DNA of 64,000 nt from SIG454 sp045578465 (lineage in GTDB: Bacteria > Bacillota > Clostridia > Monoglobales > Monoglobaceae): positions 1 to 64,000 of the forward strand of contig JAZNKJ010000029.1 of NCBI GenBank assembly GCA_045578465.1, read 5' to 3'. A program made the translations under genes and the position numbers. The notes beneath the pieces are model-generated. The model was not told where the DNA came from. It did not search any database and was given only the letters and a program-made list of their open reading frames with translations. Positions 44,375-53,367 of the stretch are shown one piece after another; positions within the stretch are counted from its first letter, which is position 1, and each line of letters starts with the position of its first letter.

Positions 44375-45636
44375 TATTTACCCTCCGTTATATATTCATA
44401 TATGGAATCTGCTGTAAGAGAAATCTCTTTTTGTTCTCCGCTTTCCATATTTTTAAGATTTATCTTATTATTGGCAATTTCATCATCGCCTATAACCGCG
44501 CTGTATTTTGCACCAAGCTTATTGGCAAACTTCATCTGAGCTTTAACACTTCTTCCGCATAAATCCTGCTCGGCGAACACGCCTTTTTGTCTTAAATCAT
44601 AAACCGTCTTCTGAGCAATTTTTACAGCATCATCACCGATAGCACCTAAGAAAACCTCAGGGCAAATATCGTTGTCTGCTTCTGCTCCCTGGTTTTTGAT
44701 TGTAAGAACAAGGCGTTCAATACCCATGGCAAAACCGATGCCTTCTGTTGGTTTTCCGCCAAGCTCTTCAACAAGACCGCTATATCTTCCGCCACCGCAA
44801 ACTGTTGACTGTGCTCCGAGAGAATCGGAAACAAATTCAAAAACCGTTTTGGTGTAATAGTCAAGTCCGCGTACGATGTCAGGGTTAACTGTATAGGAAA
44901 TTCCTATATTATCAAGTCCTGCCTTTGTCTTTTCAAAATGAGTACTACACTCCTCGCAAAGATAATCAACCATTCTTGGCGCATCCTTTGCAATCTCACT
45001 GCATATAGGAGACTTACAGTCAATAATACGCATTGGATTTTTTTCAAGACGCTCTTTACAAGTTTCGCAAAGGCGTTCTTCTCTTGCTTTAAAATACTCT
45101 TTAAGCTTTTCGTTATAAGCCTTTCGGCAAGCAGGACAGCCGATGCTGTTTATATAAAGGGAAATTCCTTTAATATCAATTTTATTTAAGAATGTATGAG
45201 CAAGAGAAATTACCTCAACATCAGTTTCAGGACTTTCAGCACCAAAACATTCAATTCCAAACTGGTGGAATTCTCTGAGTCTTCCTGACTGAGGCTTCTC
45301 ATAGCGAAAACATGGTATTATATACGCAAGTTTTGTTGGCTGTGGATTTGCATAAAGAGAGTTCTCAATATAACTTCTCACAAGTGTTGCAGTGCCCTCA
45401 GGCTTTAAGGTAACACTTCTTCCGCCCTTGTCCAAAAAGGTATACATTTCTTTTTGAACAACATCAGTTGTTTCTCCCACACCACGGCTGAAAAGCTCGG
45501 TGCTTTCAAAAACAGGTGTGCGGATTTCCTTGTAACCGAAAAGGTCACAACACGCTCTCGCTGTATTTTCAATTTTTTGCCAAAGCTTCACTTCGCTGGG
45601 AAGCACATCTTCGGTTCCTCTTGGCTTTGTTATCAT
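44374..45636 (-). CDS. hisS: Histidyl-tRNA synthetase
   Basis: Class II synthetase, 420 aa. It starts with PRGTEDVLP, has motif 2 PCFRYEKPQSGRLREFHQFG near residues 106-125, the histidine-specific RGLDYYTKTVFE near 257 and ERLVL of motif 3. The segment at about 180-230 is cysteine-rich (CETCKERL, CEECS). The C-terminal anticodon-binding domain covers about 325-415. Its start overlaps the engB stop by 1 nt. Confidence 0.96.
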   Translation of the reverse strand: MITKPRGTEDVLPSEVKLWQKIENTARACCDLFGYKEIRTPVFESTELFSRGVGETTDVVQKEMYTFLDKGGRSVTLKPEGTATLVRSYIENSLYANPQPTKLAYIIPCFRYEKPQSGRLREFHQFGIECFGAESPETDVEVISLAHTFLNKIDIKGISLYINSIGCPACRKAYNEKLKEYFKAREERLCETCKERLEKNPMRIIDCKSPICSEIAKDAPRMVDYLCEECSTHFEKTKAGLDNIGISYTVNPDIVRGLDYYTKTVFEFVSDSLGAQSTVCGGGRYSGLVEELGGKPTEGIGFAMGIERLVLTIKNQGAEADNDICPEVFLGAIGDDAVKIAQKTVYDLRQKGVFAEQDLCGRSVKAQMKFANKLGAKYSAVIGDDEIANNKINLKNMESGEQKEISLTADSIYEYITEGK

Positions 45637-46238
45637 TATTCTTTCTCCGCCTTTCCCCCAAGTATATAATCAATAAGTTCTAAAACATCATCTCTTCCGG
45701 CTTTATTTTCCGAAGAAAACGGAATTAAGATACATTCATCATCAAGACCTAATTCATCATATATAAGGGTCAGATTTTTCTCTATTTCCGATTTTTTAAG
45801 TTTGTCAAGCTTGGTTGCCACAACATAGGTGTAATAACCGCAACGCTTAACCCATTCCGCCATCATTTTGTCATCCTCAGAAGGTTTGTGTCTTGCATCA
45901 ACCAGCTGAACAACTGCCACAAGGTTCTGTCTGCTTGTTAAATAGTCGTCAATCATCCTTGCCCATTTCTCTTTTTCGACCTTGGAAACCTTGGCGTATC
46001 CATACCCAGGAAGGTCAACAAAACGGAATTTCTTTTCTACATCGTAGAAGTTTATGGTAGCCGTTTTCCCAGGAGTTGAGCTTGTCCTTGCAAGCTTTTT
46101 CCTATTTAACACGCAGTTAATAAGAGACGACTTCCCCACATTTGAGCGTCCCACCAAAGCAATCTCCGGGATGCTCTCGTCTGGATATTGACTTTTGTTA
46201 ACCGCAGTTGCCAAAAACGAGGCGTTTATAAATTCCAT
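45636..46238 (-). CDS. engB: Ribosome biogenesis GTPase EngB/YsxC
   Basis: TrmE-Era-like GTPase needed for 50S ribosome assembly, 200 aa. P-loop GRSNVGKSSLIN near residues 28-39, switch region SSTPGKTATINFY, G3 DLPGYGYA, G4 TKLDKLKK and G5 FSSENKAG are all present. It lies 9 nt after lon, the classic lon-engB arrangement of Firmicutes. Confidence 0.95.
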   Translation of the reverse strand: MEFINASFLATAVNKSQYPDESIPEIALVGRSNVGKSSLINCVLNRKKLARTSSTPGKTATINFYDVEKKFRFVDLPGYGYAKVSKVEKEKWARMIDDYLTSRQNLVAVVQLVDARHKPSEDDKMMAEWVKRCGYYTYVVATKLDKLKKSEIEKNLTLIYDELGLDDECILIPFSSENKAGRDDVLELIDYILGGKAEKE

Positions 46239-46247
46239 ACTTTCTCC

Positions 46248-48566
46248 TTATTTTACGAGTGCTGTTTTAAGCACAGTTTTCATATCCTTCGCAAAAACAA
46301 ATTTAAGTTCATTTTTAATTTTATCAGGAAGCTCTTCATAATCCTTTTTATTCTCATAAGGGATTACAACCGTTTTAATTCCTAATCTATATGCCGCAAG
46401 GGTCTTTTCTTTAAGCCCGCCGATTGGAAGAACACGGCCTCTTAAAGTAATTTCTCCCGTCATTGCAACATCAGAGCAAACAGGCGTTCCTGACAGTGCC
46501 GAAACCATAGCAGTTGCTATTGTAACTCCGGCTGACGGGCCGTCCTTTGGAACGGCGCCTTCAGGAACATGAACATGGATATCTTTCGTCTTATAAAAAT
46601 CACATTCAATACCCAATTCTTCACAATTTGCACGAACGAAGCTCATCGCCGCCTTGGCAGACTCTTTCATAACATCCCCAAGGTTTCCTGTAAGCTCAAT
46701 TTTTCCGCTTCCCGGCATAATATTAACTTCAACAGTTAAAGTTTCCCCGCCGTGAGAAGTCCACGCAAGACCTGTTACCATTCCAATTTGATTATTCTTT
46801 TCTTTTTCTTCTTTTTGATAAACACGAACACCGAGATATTTTTTAAGCATCTCGTTGTTTATGCTTATGCTTTCTTCGTCTTTTTCAACAATATCAAAAG
46901 CTGTCTTTCTGCAAATTGCCCCTAAGCATCTTTCAAGATTACGGACACCTGATTCCCTTGTGTATCCGTCAATAACTTCTTTTATCATTTTGTCGGACAT
47001 TTTAAGAGCATTTTTCTCAAGTCCGCATTCTTTCTTTTGTTTTGGAAGCAGATATTTCTTTGCAATACTTAATTTTTCATCCTCAGTATAGCCTGAAATT
47101 TCAATAACATCCATTCTGTCAAGAAGGGGATATGGAATTCCCTCATAGGAATTTGCAGTTGTTATAAATACAGTTTCCGAAAGGTCAAATGGGAGCTCTA
47201 TAAAATGGTCTCTGAAATTTTTATTTTGCTCTTTATCCAGAACTTCAAGCATAGCAGACGCCGGGTCCCCTTTATAATCGCTTGCCATTTTATCAATTTC
47301 ATCAAAAAGAATGAGCGGGTTTGAAACCCCTGCTATTTTTACTGCATTCATAATACGGCCGGGCATAGAGCCGATATAGGTTTTTCTGTGACCTCTGATT
47401 TCAGCCTCATTTTGAATTCCACCAAGACTGATGCGAACATATTCTCTACCCATAGCCTCCGCAAGGGACTTTGCGATAGATGTTTTTCCTGTTCCCGGAG
47501 GGCCAACCAAACAAATGATTGAGCCATTGCCTTCTCCGCCTAATTTTTTAACGGCTAAAAATTCAAGAATTCTCTCTTTAACCTTTTTAAGACCATAATG
47601 GTCACGGTCAAGGATTGTTCTCGCTTTGTTAAGGTCAAGATTTTCCTCAGTTTTTCTATCCCATGGGAGTGCCAGAACTGTTTCAATATAGTTCTGAATA
47701 ACAGAATACTCCTGTGTCATTCCCGGCTGTCTTGAAAGCCTTTCAATCTCTTCATTAAGCTTTTCGCATACTTCCTTTGGAAGATTTCTCTTCTCTATTT
47801 CAGCTCTGTATTTATCCGCATCATTTGACAAAGGCTCCATATCCTCAAGCTCGCTTTGGAGGACCTTCATCTGCTCACGAATAACATATTCTCTCTGGTT
47901 TTTGTCAATTGCTCTGCCAAGCTTTTTGGCAACGCCACGCTCAATCTCTAAAACCTGAACTTCCTCTTGCATCATTTCGATAAGCTTTTCAAGTCGTTTT
48001 GCAACATCAAGCTCTTCTAAAATTTCCTGTTTCTGATATGGTTTTATAGGAAAGTTAGATGCAGTTACATCTGCAAGCGTCCCTGCATCATCGATATCTT
48101 CTAATGATGCAATGGTTTCGGGAGTAACCTTGTCATAAACATCAAGATAGTCCTCTAAAAGATTCTCAACGCGCTTCATAAGACCTTTTTCATAAAGCTT
48201 ATCTTCGCACTCTATCTCTTTTTGTTCCTTATAGCTTACCAAAGGAGCACCTATAATATCATCATAATATCTTGTAAGGCTTGCTCTGAAAACGCCCTCA
48301 ACCAAAATTCGCATATTCCCGTCAGGTAAAATGAGTGTCTGCTTCACTTCGGCAACTGTTCCCATCTTACTAAGGTCTGCCTTTGTGGGTTCTTCAACGG
48401 AAATATCCGGCTGATAAACCAAAAACAAAAGGCGGTCATTTTTCATAGCGGCATCAACCGCCATTTTAGATTTTTTCCTTCCCACATCAAAGTGGATAAC
48501 TGTTCCCGGGAAAACCGTAAGTCCTCTTAAAGGAAGCAGTGGAATTCTGCTAATCTTTTTAGTCAT
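46248..48566 (-). CDS. lon: ATP-dependent protease La (Lon)
   Basis: Cytosolic AAA+ serine protease that removes misfolded and regulatory proteins; 772 aa. The N-terminal LON domain spans about residues 8-200, Walker A is GPPGTGKTSI near 353, Walker B is LILFDEIDKM near 418, and the protease domain has the catalytic serine in PKDGPSAGV near 675 and lysine in GGLKEKTLAA near 718. The ATG at 48566 follows GGAAGG. It heads the lon-engB-hisS-aspS-tyrS run behind its own promoter. Confidence 0.96.
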   Translation of the reverse strand: MTKKISRIPLLPLRGLTVFPGTVIHFDVGRKKSKMAVDAAMKNDRLLFLVYQPDISVEEPTKADLSKMGTVAEVKQTLILPDGNMRILVEGVFRASLTRYYDDIIGAPLVSYKEQKEIECEDKLYEKGLMKRVENLLEDYLDVYDKVTPETIASLEDIDDAGTLADVTASNFPIKPYQKQEILEELDVAKRLEKLIEMMQEEVQVLEIERGVAKKLGRAIDKNQREYVIREQMKVLQSELEDMEPLSNDADKYRAEIEKRNLPKEVCEKLNEEIERLSRQPGMTQEYSVIQNYIETVLALPWDRKTEENLDLNKARTILDRDHYGLKKVKERILEFLAVKKLGGEGNGSIICLVGPPGTGKTSIAKSLAEAMGREYVRISLGGIQNEAEIRGHRKTYIGSMPGRIMNAVKIAGVSNPLILFDEIDKMASDYKGDPASAMLEVLDKEQNKNFRDHFIELPFDLSETVFITTANSYEGIPYPLLDRMDVIEISGYTEDEKLSIAKKYLLPKQKKECGLEKNALKMSDKMIKEVIDGYTRESGVRNLERCLGAICRKTAFDIVEKDEESISINNEMLKKYLGVRVYQKEEKEKNNQIGMVTGLAWTSHGGETLTVEVNIMPGSGKIELTGNLGDVMKESAKAAMSFVRANCEELGIECDFYKTKDIHVHVPEGAVPKDGPSAGVTIATAMVSALSGTPVCSDVAMTGEITLRGRVLPIGGLKEKTLAAYRLGIKTVVIPYENKKDYEELPDKIKNELKFVFAKDMKTVLKTALVK

Positions 48567-48636
48567 AAATCTATTTTCATCCTTCCGAATTTATCTCAAA
48601 ATCAAACAGCGTTTCTACATAATTCGCCATTTAACA

Positions 48637-48665
48637 ATTATACTACTTTTAAAGATAAATTTCAA
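48637..48665 (-). promoter_or_regulatory. Sigma-A promoter of the lon operon
   Basis: TTGAAA (48660-48665) and TATAAT (48637-48642) on the minus strand, 17-bp spacer, about 65 nt before lon. No CIRCE-type or HAIR-type element was seen. Confidence 0.78.
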
Positions 48666-48712
48666 GTATAATTCCTCATTTTATTGGTTTTTTATTATAT
48701 AATTTAAATTAA

Positions 48713-48742
48713 CAAAAAAGATTGGAAATCATCCAATCTTTT
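48713..48742 (-). terminator. Terminator after the PQ-loop gene
   Basis: Stem AAGATTGGA / TCCAATCTT with a 5-nt loop and a U-run on the minus strand, just downstream of the small membrane protein gene. Confidence 0.82.
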
Positions 48743-48752
48743 CTATACCTAT

Positions 48753-49031
48753 TTATTCAGCATTCTTTTTATCAAGTCGCCAATTTCTGTAATACAACAA
48801 AAGGTCAAGACTTACCATTATAAAATTCAGCACATAAAAGAATAAAACATACCACTTAAAACTTTCAGCCGTGAGCTTTGCACAAATTCCTGATATGTAT
48901 CCAAAGAATATAAAAATTAAAAACATAAGACTTTTGCCCTTTGTGGTTCTCACTTTATAGGATTTTATAACATTTAGCGGCCATGAAAGACCAAATAAAA
49001 ATATCATTCCAATTTCAAGTATTTCAGACAT
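48753..49031 (-). CDS. Small PQ-loop (SemiSWEET-like) membrane protein
   Basis: Three-helix membrane protein of 92 aa. The stretch GLSWPLNVIKSYKVRTTKGKS resembles the PQ-loop repeat of SemiSWEET sugar transporters, with helices at about residues 4-20, 36-55 and 62-80. The function is not known; a transporter half-unit acting as a dimer is possible. I take the ATG at 49031 with AAGGAG eight bases upstream; the in-frame GTG at 49040 overlaps that site. It follows the YitT-family gene by 12 nt. Confidence 0.72.
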   Translation of the reverse strand: MSEILEIGMIFLFGLSWPLNVIKSYKVRTTKGKSLMFLIFIFFGYISGICAKLTAESFKWYVLFFYVLNFIMVSLDLLLYYRNWRLDKKNAE

Positions 49032-49043
49032 TCTTATCACTCC

Positions 49044-49937
49044 TTAAATTTCTTTCGTATCGTTAATATTCGTAAAAACATCGGCAACCTCAGATATGGT
49101 CATAAATGCTTTTGGGTCAATAGCGTGAACTATCTCCCTCATTTTTGAAATCTGAAACCTGTTTACTATAAAATAAATAACATTCTTTTCTTTTTTCGAA
49201 TAACCGCCTCTGCCGTCTAAAATTGTGGCCCCTGTTTCAAAAGTTTCCATTAATGCCGAGCTAACTTCTTCTGCCATTTCCGTTATAATCATAACCCCTT
49301 TGGAACGGTCGAAGCCTTCAACGATAAAGTCAATGGTTTTAAGAGCCGCCATATAAGTAACGATTGAATATAGTGGCAAAATCCAGCTGTTTATTATAAT
49401 TCCGCAGATGCTGTACAGCAAAACATTATATATCATAACGAAGGTGCCGACTGTAATCCCCATCTTTTTAGCAAAGATAACAGACATAACTTCAATTCCG
49501 TCAATCGCGCCGCCAAAGCGTATAGTAAGACCACTTCCAATGCCCGAAATCATTCCGCCGAACAAGGCGCAGAGCAAAAGGTCATCCCCTGCAAGAGGCG
49601 ATACAACAGACACATCCACAGGAAGAATATCCGTAATAACCCAGGCACAAAGAGAATATACCAATACAGCAAAGAGCGAATAAACTGTAAATGCTGCCCC
49701 TTGCTTTTTAAATCCATATAAGAACAGTGGAATATTTAAGAGAATTAAGAAAAAAGACAAGTTAAAATATTCAGGCGTTATCTGTGACAAGAGCATTGAT
49801 GTTCCCGAAATTCCACTGTCATAGAGTTTAACAGGATAAAGAAAAAGTGTTACGCCAAACGCATTTATACACCCGGAGATAAATAACATAAGAAAATTTC
49901 TTAATTTCAGCTTCTTTAACTCATTTGAAAACTGCAT
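49044..49937 (-). CDS. YitT family membrane protein (DUF161/DUF2179)
   Basis: Membrane protein of 297 aa with about five to six helices in residues 14-190 (YitT/DUF161 region) and a C-terminal soluble DUF2179 domain at about 220-285 with GATILDGRGGYSKKEKNVIYFI. The function is unknown; Bacillus relatives have been linked to sporulation or membrane transport. The ATG at 49937 follows AAAGGAG and its own promoter. A small PQ-loop gene follows. Confidence 0.88.
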   Translation of the reverse strand: MQFSNELKKLKLRNFLMLFISGCINAFGVTLFLYPVKLYDSGISGTSMLLSQITPEYFNLSFFLILLNIPLFLYGFKKQGAAFTVYSLFAVLVYSLCAWVITDILPVDVSVVSPLAGDDLLLCALFGGMISGIGSGLTIRFGGAIDGIEVMSVIFAKKMGITVGTFVMIYNVLLYSICGIIINSWILPLYSIVTYMAALKTIDFIVEGFDRSKGVMIITEMAEEVSSALMETFETGATILDGRGGYSKKEKNVIYFIVNRFQISKMREIVHAIDPKAFMTISEVADVFTNINDTKEI

Positions 49938-49971
49938 AATAGACTCCTTTCGAAACTTATATCATAACATT

Positions 49972-50000
49972 ATTCTATCAAAAAAATATGCGTTTTGCAA
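49972..50000 (-). promoter_or_regulatory. Sigma-A promoter of the YitT-family gene
   Basis: TTGCAA (49995-50000) and TAGAAT (49972-49977) on the minus strand, 17-bp spacer. Confidence 0.65.
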
Positions 50001-50119
50001 GAAAATCAAAAACTTTTTCGCATTTGACAAGCAAAACAGATGTTTTAAATTTATGCCAACACGCATAATACTTCCAAAACTGTCAAAAATAAATAAAACT
50101 ATAATTGGAGGTAAGAAAA

Positions 50120-50785
50120 ATGTTCAAACACGAAAAAATGCTTTTTCATCCTGTTGGCGTTGAAAAACCAAACCCGCAATACGCCGTTTTGCTCCAAGAG
50201 CAACTCGGAGGCGGAAACGGAGAGCTAAAAGCAGCTATGCAATATATGTCACAAAGCTTCCGAATTAAAGACCCGGAAATCAAGGACTTGTTTCTTGACA
50301 TCGCCGCCGAGGAGCTCGGTCATATGGAAATGGTCGCACAAACCATTAACTTGCTCAACGGTCATGATGTAGACGCTATGAAAGTGCAAGCTGGAGAAAT
50401 TCAGTCCCATGTTATATTAGGCTTAAATCCCGGTCTTATAAATGCCTCTGGCTATTCCTGGACCGCAGATTATGTTACGGTAACCGGGGATTTGTGCGCC
50501 GATATTTTAAGCAATATAGCCTCTGAACAGAGAGCAAAAGTAGTTTATGAATATCTTTACCGACAGATAGATGATAAAAAAGTAAAAGAAACAATCGATT
50601 TTCTTCTTAACCGTGAAGAAGCCCATAATCAGATGTTCCGCGACGCTTTTAACAAGGTACAAAACAGCGGGTCTAATAAAGATTTCGGCACAACAAAAGC
50701 CGCTAAAATGTATTTTTCAATGTCCGACCCCGGCCCTAATGCCTTTGCAGGTAATGAGGTCACCGCGCCCTCTTTTAATAAATAA
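50120..50785 (+). CDS. cotJC: Manganese catalase family / spore coat protein CotJC-like
   Basis: Ferritin-like di-manganese protein of 221 aa, related to manganese catalases and the spore coat protein CotJC. Metal-ligand Glu/His motifs are visible in LGGGNGELKAAMQYM near residue 26, AAEELGHMEMV near 66 and NREEAHNQMF near 157. It would disproportionate hydrogen peroxide in the spore coat or cytoplasm. I start at ATG 50120 with GGAGGT upstream; an in-frame TTG at 50105 overlaps the ribosome site. cotJA and cotJB are not adjacent. A terminator follows. Confidence 0.88.
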   Translation: MFKHEKMLFHPVGVEKPNPQYAVLLQEQLGGGNGELKAAMQYMSQSFRIKDPEIKDLFLDIAAEELGHMEMVAQTINLLNGHDVDAMKVQAGEIQSHVILGLNPGLINASGYSWTADYVTVTGDLCADILSNIASEQRAKVVYEYLYRQIDDKKVKETIDFLLNREEAHNQMFRDAFNKVQNSGSNKDFGTTKAAKMYFSMSDPGPNAFAGNEVTAPSFNK

Positions 50786-50805
50786 TTGAATATTGATACA
50801 AAAAC

Positions 50806-50832
50806 AAAAAGCACTCTTCCGAGTGCTTTTTA
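50806..50832 (+). terminator. Terminator after cotJC
   Basis: Stem AAAGCACTC / GAGTGCTTT with a TTCC loop and a T-run. Confidence 0.82.
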
Positions 50833-50957
50833 TATTGGAACAAAATACAGTTATCAATACAAATCAAAAATCTTTCAAATATGGCCAAAATGACCACCAT
50901 TTTTAAAAAGTGACCATCAACTTATAATACAGTTTTTTAATTATCTTTTTAAAAGTC

Positions 50958-52700
50958 TTATTTCTTCAGCCAATTGCGAAGAACCATAGACATTTCTGCT
51001 CTTGTAACATTGCCGGAAGGGTTAAATCTTCCGTCAGCGTTACCTTTGAAAATGCCACACGCCACAGCCCAGCTCACAGCCTCTTTATTTTCGGTTGAAA
51101 TACTTGATGAATCAATAAACTTTTCAACATCAGCTCTTTTTGACATATCAAGTTTTAAAAACTCTCCACAATTATACATTGCCTTAGCAAGCGCTTCACG
51201 GCTAATTGTGTCATCGGGTTTGAAAGTATCATCTTCATATGTAGGAAGTATACCAACATTATCCGCCCATTGTGCAGACTTAAACCACCACTCTGAACCA
51301 TTTGAATCAACAAAGTCATTGTTTAATTGCGCTGTTGGATTCCCTGCAAGCCTGTTTAGAAGGGTCGCCACCATTGCTCTGCTTATATTGGCGTTTGGCG
51401 CAAATTCATTGCTCGAAACACCTTTCATTAAGCCATTTAAGTATGAATAATAAACGCTGCCTGAAAACCAAGCATCTTTATTAACGTCATTGAAAATTTG
51501 ATAATCCTTTGCTATTTCGTCAGTATTTTCTACATAAATAAAATCAATTTGTGAGTTTACACCATTTTTACTGTCTTTTGCAACTATTCTCTCAAGATAA
51601 TGGCTAATGGGGGTACCATCCATTCTGCATGGTCTGCTCATAAGCGTAAATTGATTTGCAATATCACAACCCTTTACGAAGTAATTTCCTGCTGTACCCC
51701 TTGCACCTTCACCTGCCATAAGAATTTTATAGCCGGTATTTTCCAACACAATTTTATCACCCTCAGTGCTCCTCTTTGAATAAGGGTACGCAACAGTTTC
51801 AGGGGCTTTCCCTGTCCATCCTTCGATGCATTTTACGGCCAGGGTATAATCCTTTTTAACAACTGAAGCAAAATCTTCAGCCGTTTCGTACTCCATCATG
51901 CTCATACCAATACGTTTACCTTTATTATAAACATGTAAACCGTATGTGTGCGAACAGAGGTTGATTTCACCGCTTTTTGACATTTCAATAAGCTCTTCCC
52001 ATGTACAATAAGGGGCCGGTTCACCGTCTCTTGTTTTGCCTGAATCAAGTGCATCCCAAGTGGCATCAATCTGCGCGCCGATTATATTGAAATCCGCTTT
52101 CATATTATATTTTTTAAGTAAAGGCCATGCGTTCTTATACACACCCCACGAGCCGTCGTCAATTGATATAATAACTGCCTTTTGCGGAATAGTTTTTTCC
52201 CCTTCCAAATGTCGCAACAAATCGTCAGAGGTTATAGTAATATAGCCGTTATCTTTAAGCCATATCAAATCTTCTTCAAAGGCATCAGGAGATATAGAAT
52301 ATTCTTCGAATTCAACACCGTTTTTTATATCTTCATCAGAAACAAAATTGTGATACATAATTACACTTACAGCAGAAATTTCCTCTGGTGAAACAACTGC
52401 CTTAAAAGGTTGGGATTGCTGATTTGGCAGATCGTTCTTCTCAATTTTATAATAATATGTATTTGGATATGTTACCGTATCATCACGGTAAGAACCATTG
52501 TCAGAAACTCCTATGTATTCGTAATCCCCATCTTGTTTGTCGCTTCTGAAAATTTTATACTCGTTACCTTCGTCATTGTCCCAAACAAGCACTACATTAT
52601 TGGGATCTTGCCATATCGCATTTTCTTCTGCATTGCCATGTATTCCACATGAACAACTTAATATTATAAACACAAACAACAGTGATATAAAATTTTTCAT
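50958..52700 (-). CDS. Secreted polysaccharide deacetylase with FN3-like domain and three SLH domains
   Basis: Surface-anchored carbohydrate esterase 4 protein, 580 aa. A signal sequence at residues 1-20 (ILSC could be a lipobox) is followed by a fibronectin-III-like domain at about 30-105, a NodB domain with IMYHNF, IISIDDGSWG and LCSHTYG, and three SLH repeats from about residue 405 to the end (ISRAMVATLL, ISREALAKAM, VTRAEMSMVL). SLH domains bind pyruvylated secondary wall polymer. I chose the ATG at 52700 because GGAGG lies 9 nt upstream; the frame is open further back. It is monocistronic. Confidence 0.9.
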   Translation of the reverse strand: MKNFISLLFVFIILSCSCGIHGNAEENAIWQDPNNVVLVWDNDEGNEYKIFRSDKQDGDYEYIGVSDNGSYRDDTVTYPNTYYYKIEKNDLPNQQSQPFKAVVSPEEISAVSVIMYHNFVSDEDIKNGVEFEEYSISPDAFEEDLIWLKDNGYITITSDDLLRHLEGEKTIPQKAVIISIDDGSWGVYKNAWPLLKKYNMKADFNIIGAQIDATWDALDSGKTRDGEPAPYCTWEELIEMSKSGEINLCSHTYGLHVYNKGKRIGMSMMEYETAEDFASVVKKDYTLAVKCIEGWTGKAPETVAYPYSKRSTEGDKIVLENTGYKILMAGEGARGTAGNYFVKGCDIANQFTLMSRPCRMDGTPISHYLERIVAKDSKNGVNSQIDFIYVENTDEIAKDYQIFNDVNKDAWFSGSVYYSYLNGLMKGVSSNEFAPNANISRAMVATLLNRLAGNPTAQLNNDFVDSNGSEWWFKSAQWADNVGILPTYEDDTFKPDDTISREALAKAMYNCGEFLKLDMSKRADVEKFIDSSSISTENKEAVSWAVACGIFKGNADGRFNPSGNVTRAEMSMVLRNWLKK

Positions 52701-52731
52701 ATAATTCGCCTCCATATAATTATTACACATA

Positions 52732-52760
52732 ATTATATAATATATTTTAGTATTTTTCAA
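52732..52760 (-). promoter_or_regulatory. Sigma-A promoter of the SLH deacetylase gene
   Basis: TTGAAA (52755-52760) and TATAAT (52732-52737) on the minus strand, 17-bp spacer, about 30 nt before the start codon. Confidence 0.75.
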
Positions 52761-52776
52761 CAGGAAACATAAATAG

Positions 52777-52804
52777 TGAACAATTACCCAAAAATTGAAC
52801 AATT
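52777..52804. repeat. Direct repeat TGAACAATT upstream of the SLH deacetylase promoter
   Basis: Two exact 9-bp copies (52777-52785 and 52796-52804), start-to-start 19 bp, lie just upstream of the -35 element. The position suits an activator-binding site. No regulator is recognised. Confidence 0.5.
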
Positions 52805-52922
52805 TATTTTAACATATACTAAAATTAAATATTACAAGGATTTAAAATTATCCCATAACAGTTTTTTAGCATGTCAGAAATGTTAAAATAGCAAAAGATA
52901 CTTATTTCATGAGTTAAAGGCA

Positions 52923-52964
52923 AAAAATAAGAACGGTTATTGTATTAAAATAACCATTCTTATT
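52923..52964 (-). terminator. Terminator of the tRNA-Leu/Gln transcript
   Basis: Long hairpin AATAAGAA(c)GGTTATT / AATAACC(a)TTCTTATT directly abutting the CCA end of tRNA-Gln, with a U-rich tail on the minus strand. Confidence 0.75.
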
Positions 52965-53038
52965 TGGCTGCCGGACTAGGATTCGAACCCAGACAAACAG
53001 AGTCAGAGTCTGCTGTGCTACCTTTACACAATCCGGCA
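52965..53038 (-). tRNA. tRNA-Gln (anticodon CTG)
   Basis: 74-nt cloverleaf: acceptor TGCCGGA/TCCGGCA, anticodon loop CTCTGAC, G73 and encoded CCA. The CTG isoacceptor reads only CAG. Confidence 0.92.
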
Positions 53039-53087
53039 ATATAAAAATCCTTTCCCGCAACTACAAGTAGAAACGATAAAGGAATTT

Positions 53088-53172
53088 TGGTGCGAGCAGT
53101 GGGACTTGAACCCACACGTCGGTTGACACACGCCCCTCAAACGTGCCTGTCTGCCTATTCCAGCATGCTCGC
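53088..53172 (-). tRNA. tRNA-Leu (anticodon GAG)
   Basis: 85-nt type II tRNA with a long variable arm; acceptor GCGAGCA/TGCTCGC, anticodon loop TTGAGGG, T-loop TTCAAGT, A73 and encoded CCA. Confidence 0.92.
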
Positions 53173-53202
53173 ATATATATTCTGCTGACAACCAGCTTTT
53201 AT

Positions 53203-53231
53203 AGTATACTACTAAACTACCCTTTTGTCAA
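53203..53231 (-). promoter_or_regulatory. Sigma-A promoter of the tRNA-Leu/tRNA-Gln pair
   Basis: Consensus TTGACA (53226-53231) and TATACT (53203-53208) on the minus strand, 17-bp spacer. Confidence 0.82.
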
Positions 53232-53319
53232 GACTTTTTTTATTTTTTTTGACAGTATTAAACACTTTTTATTTATCCCTCTGTTTTTCGCAGTTTATAC
53301 ACCTTTTTTTGGCCTAAAA

Positions 53320-53357
53320 TAAAGAAAACTCCCTATCTTTTAAAGATAAGGAGTTTT
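53320..53357 (-). terminator. Terminator of the sugar catabolic operon
   Basis: Imperfect stem AAAACTCC(c)TATCTT / AGATA(a)GGAGTTTT just after the last aldolase gene, with a U-rich tail on the minus strand. Confidence 0.8.
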
Positions 53358-53367
53358 TACTTAACTT

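Noticed and set aside
50786..53172. Horizontally acquired island bounded by tRNA-Leu/Gln
   Set aside because: Only one cargo gene is present, with no mobility genes or repeats at the borders.
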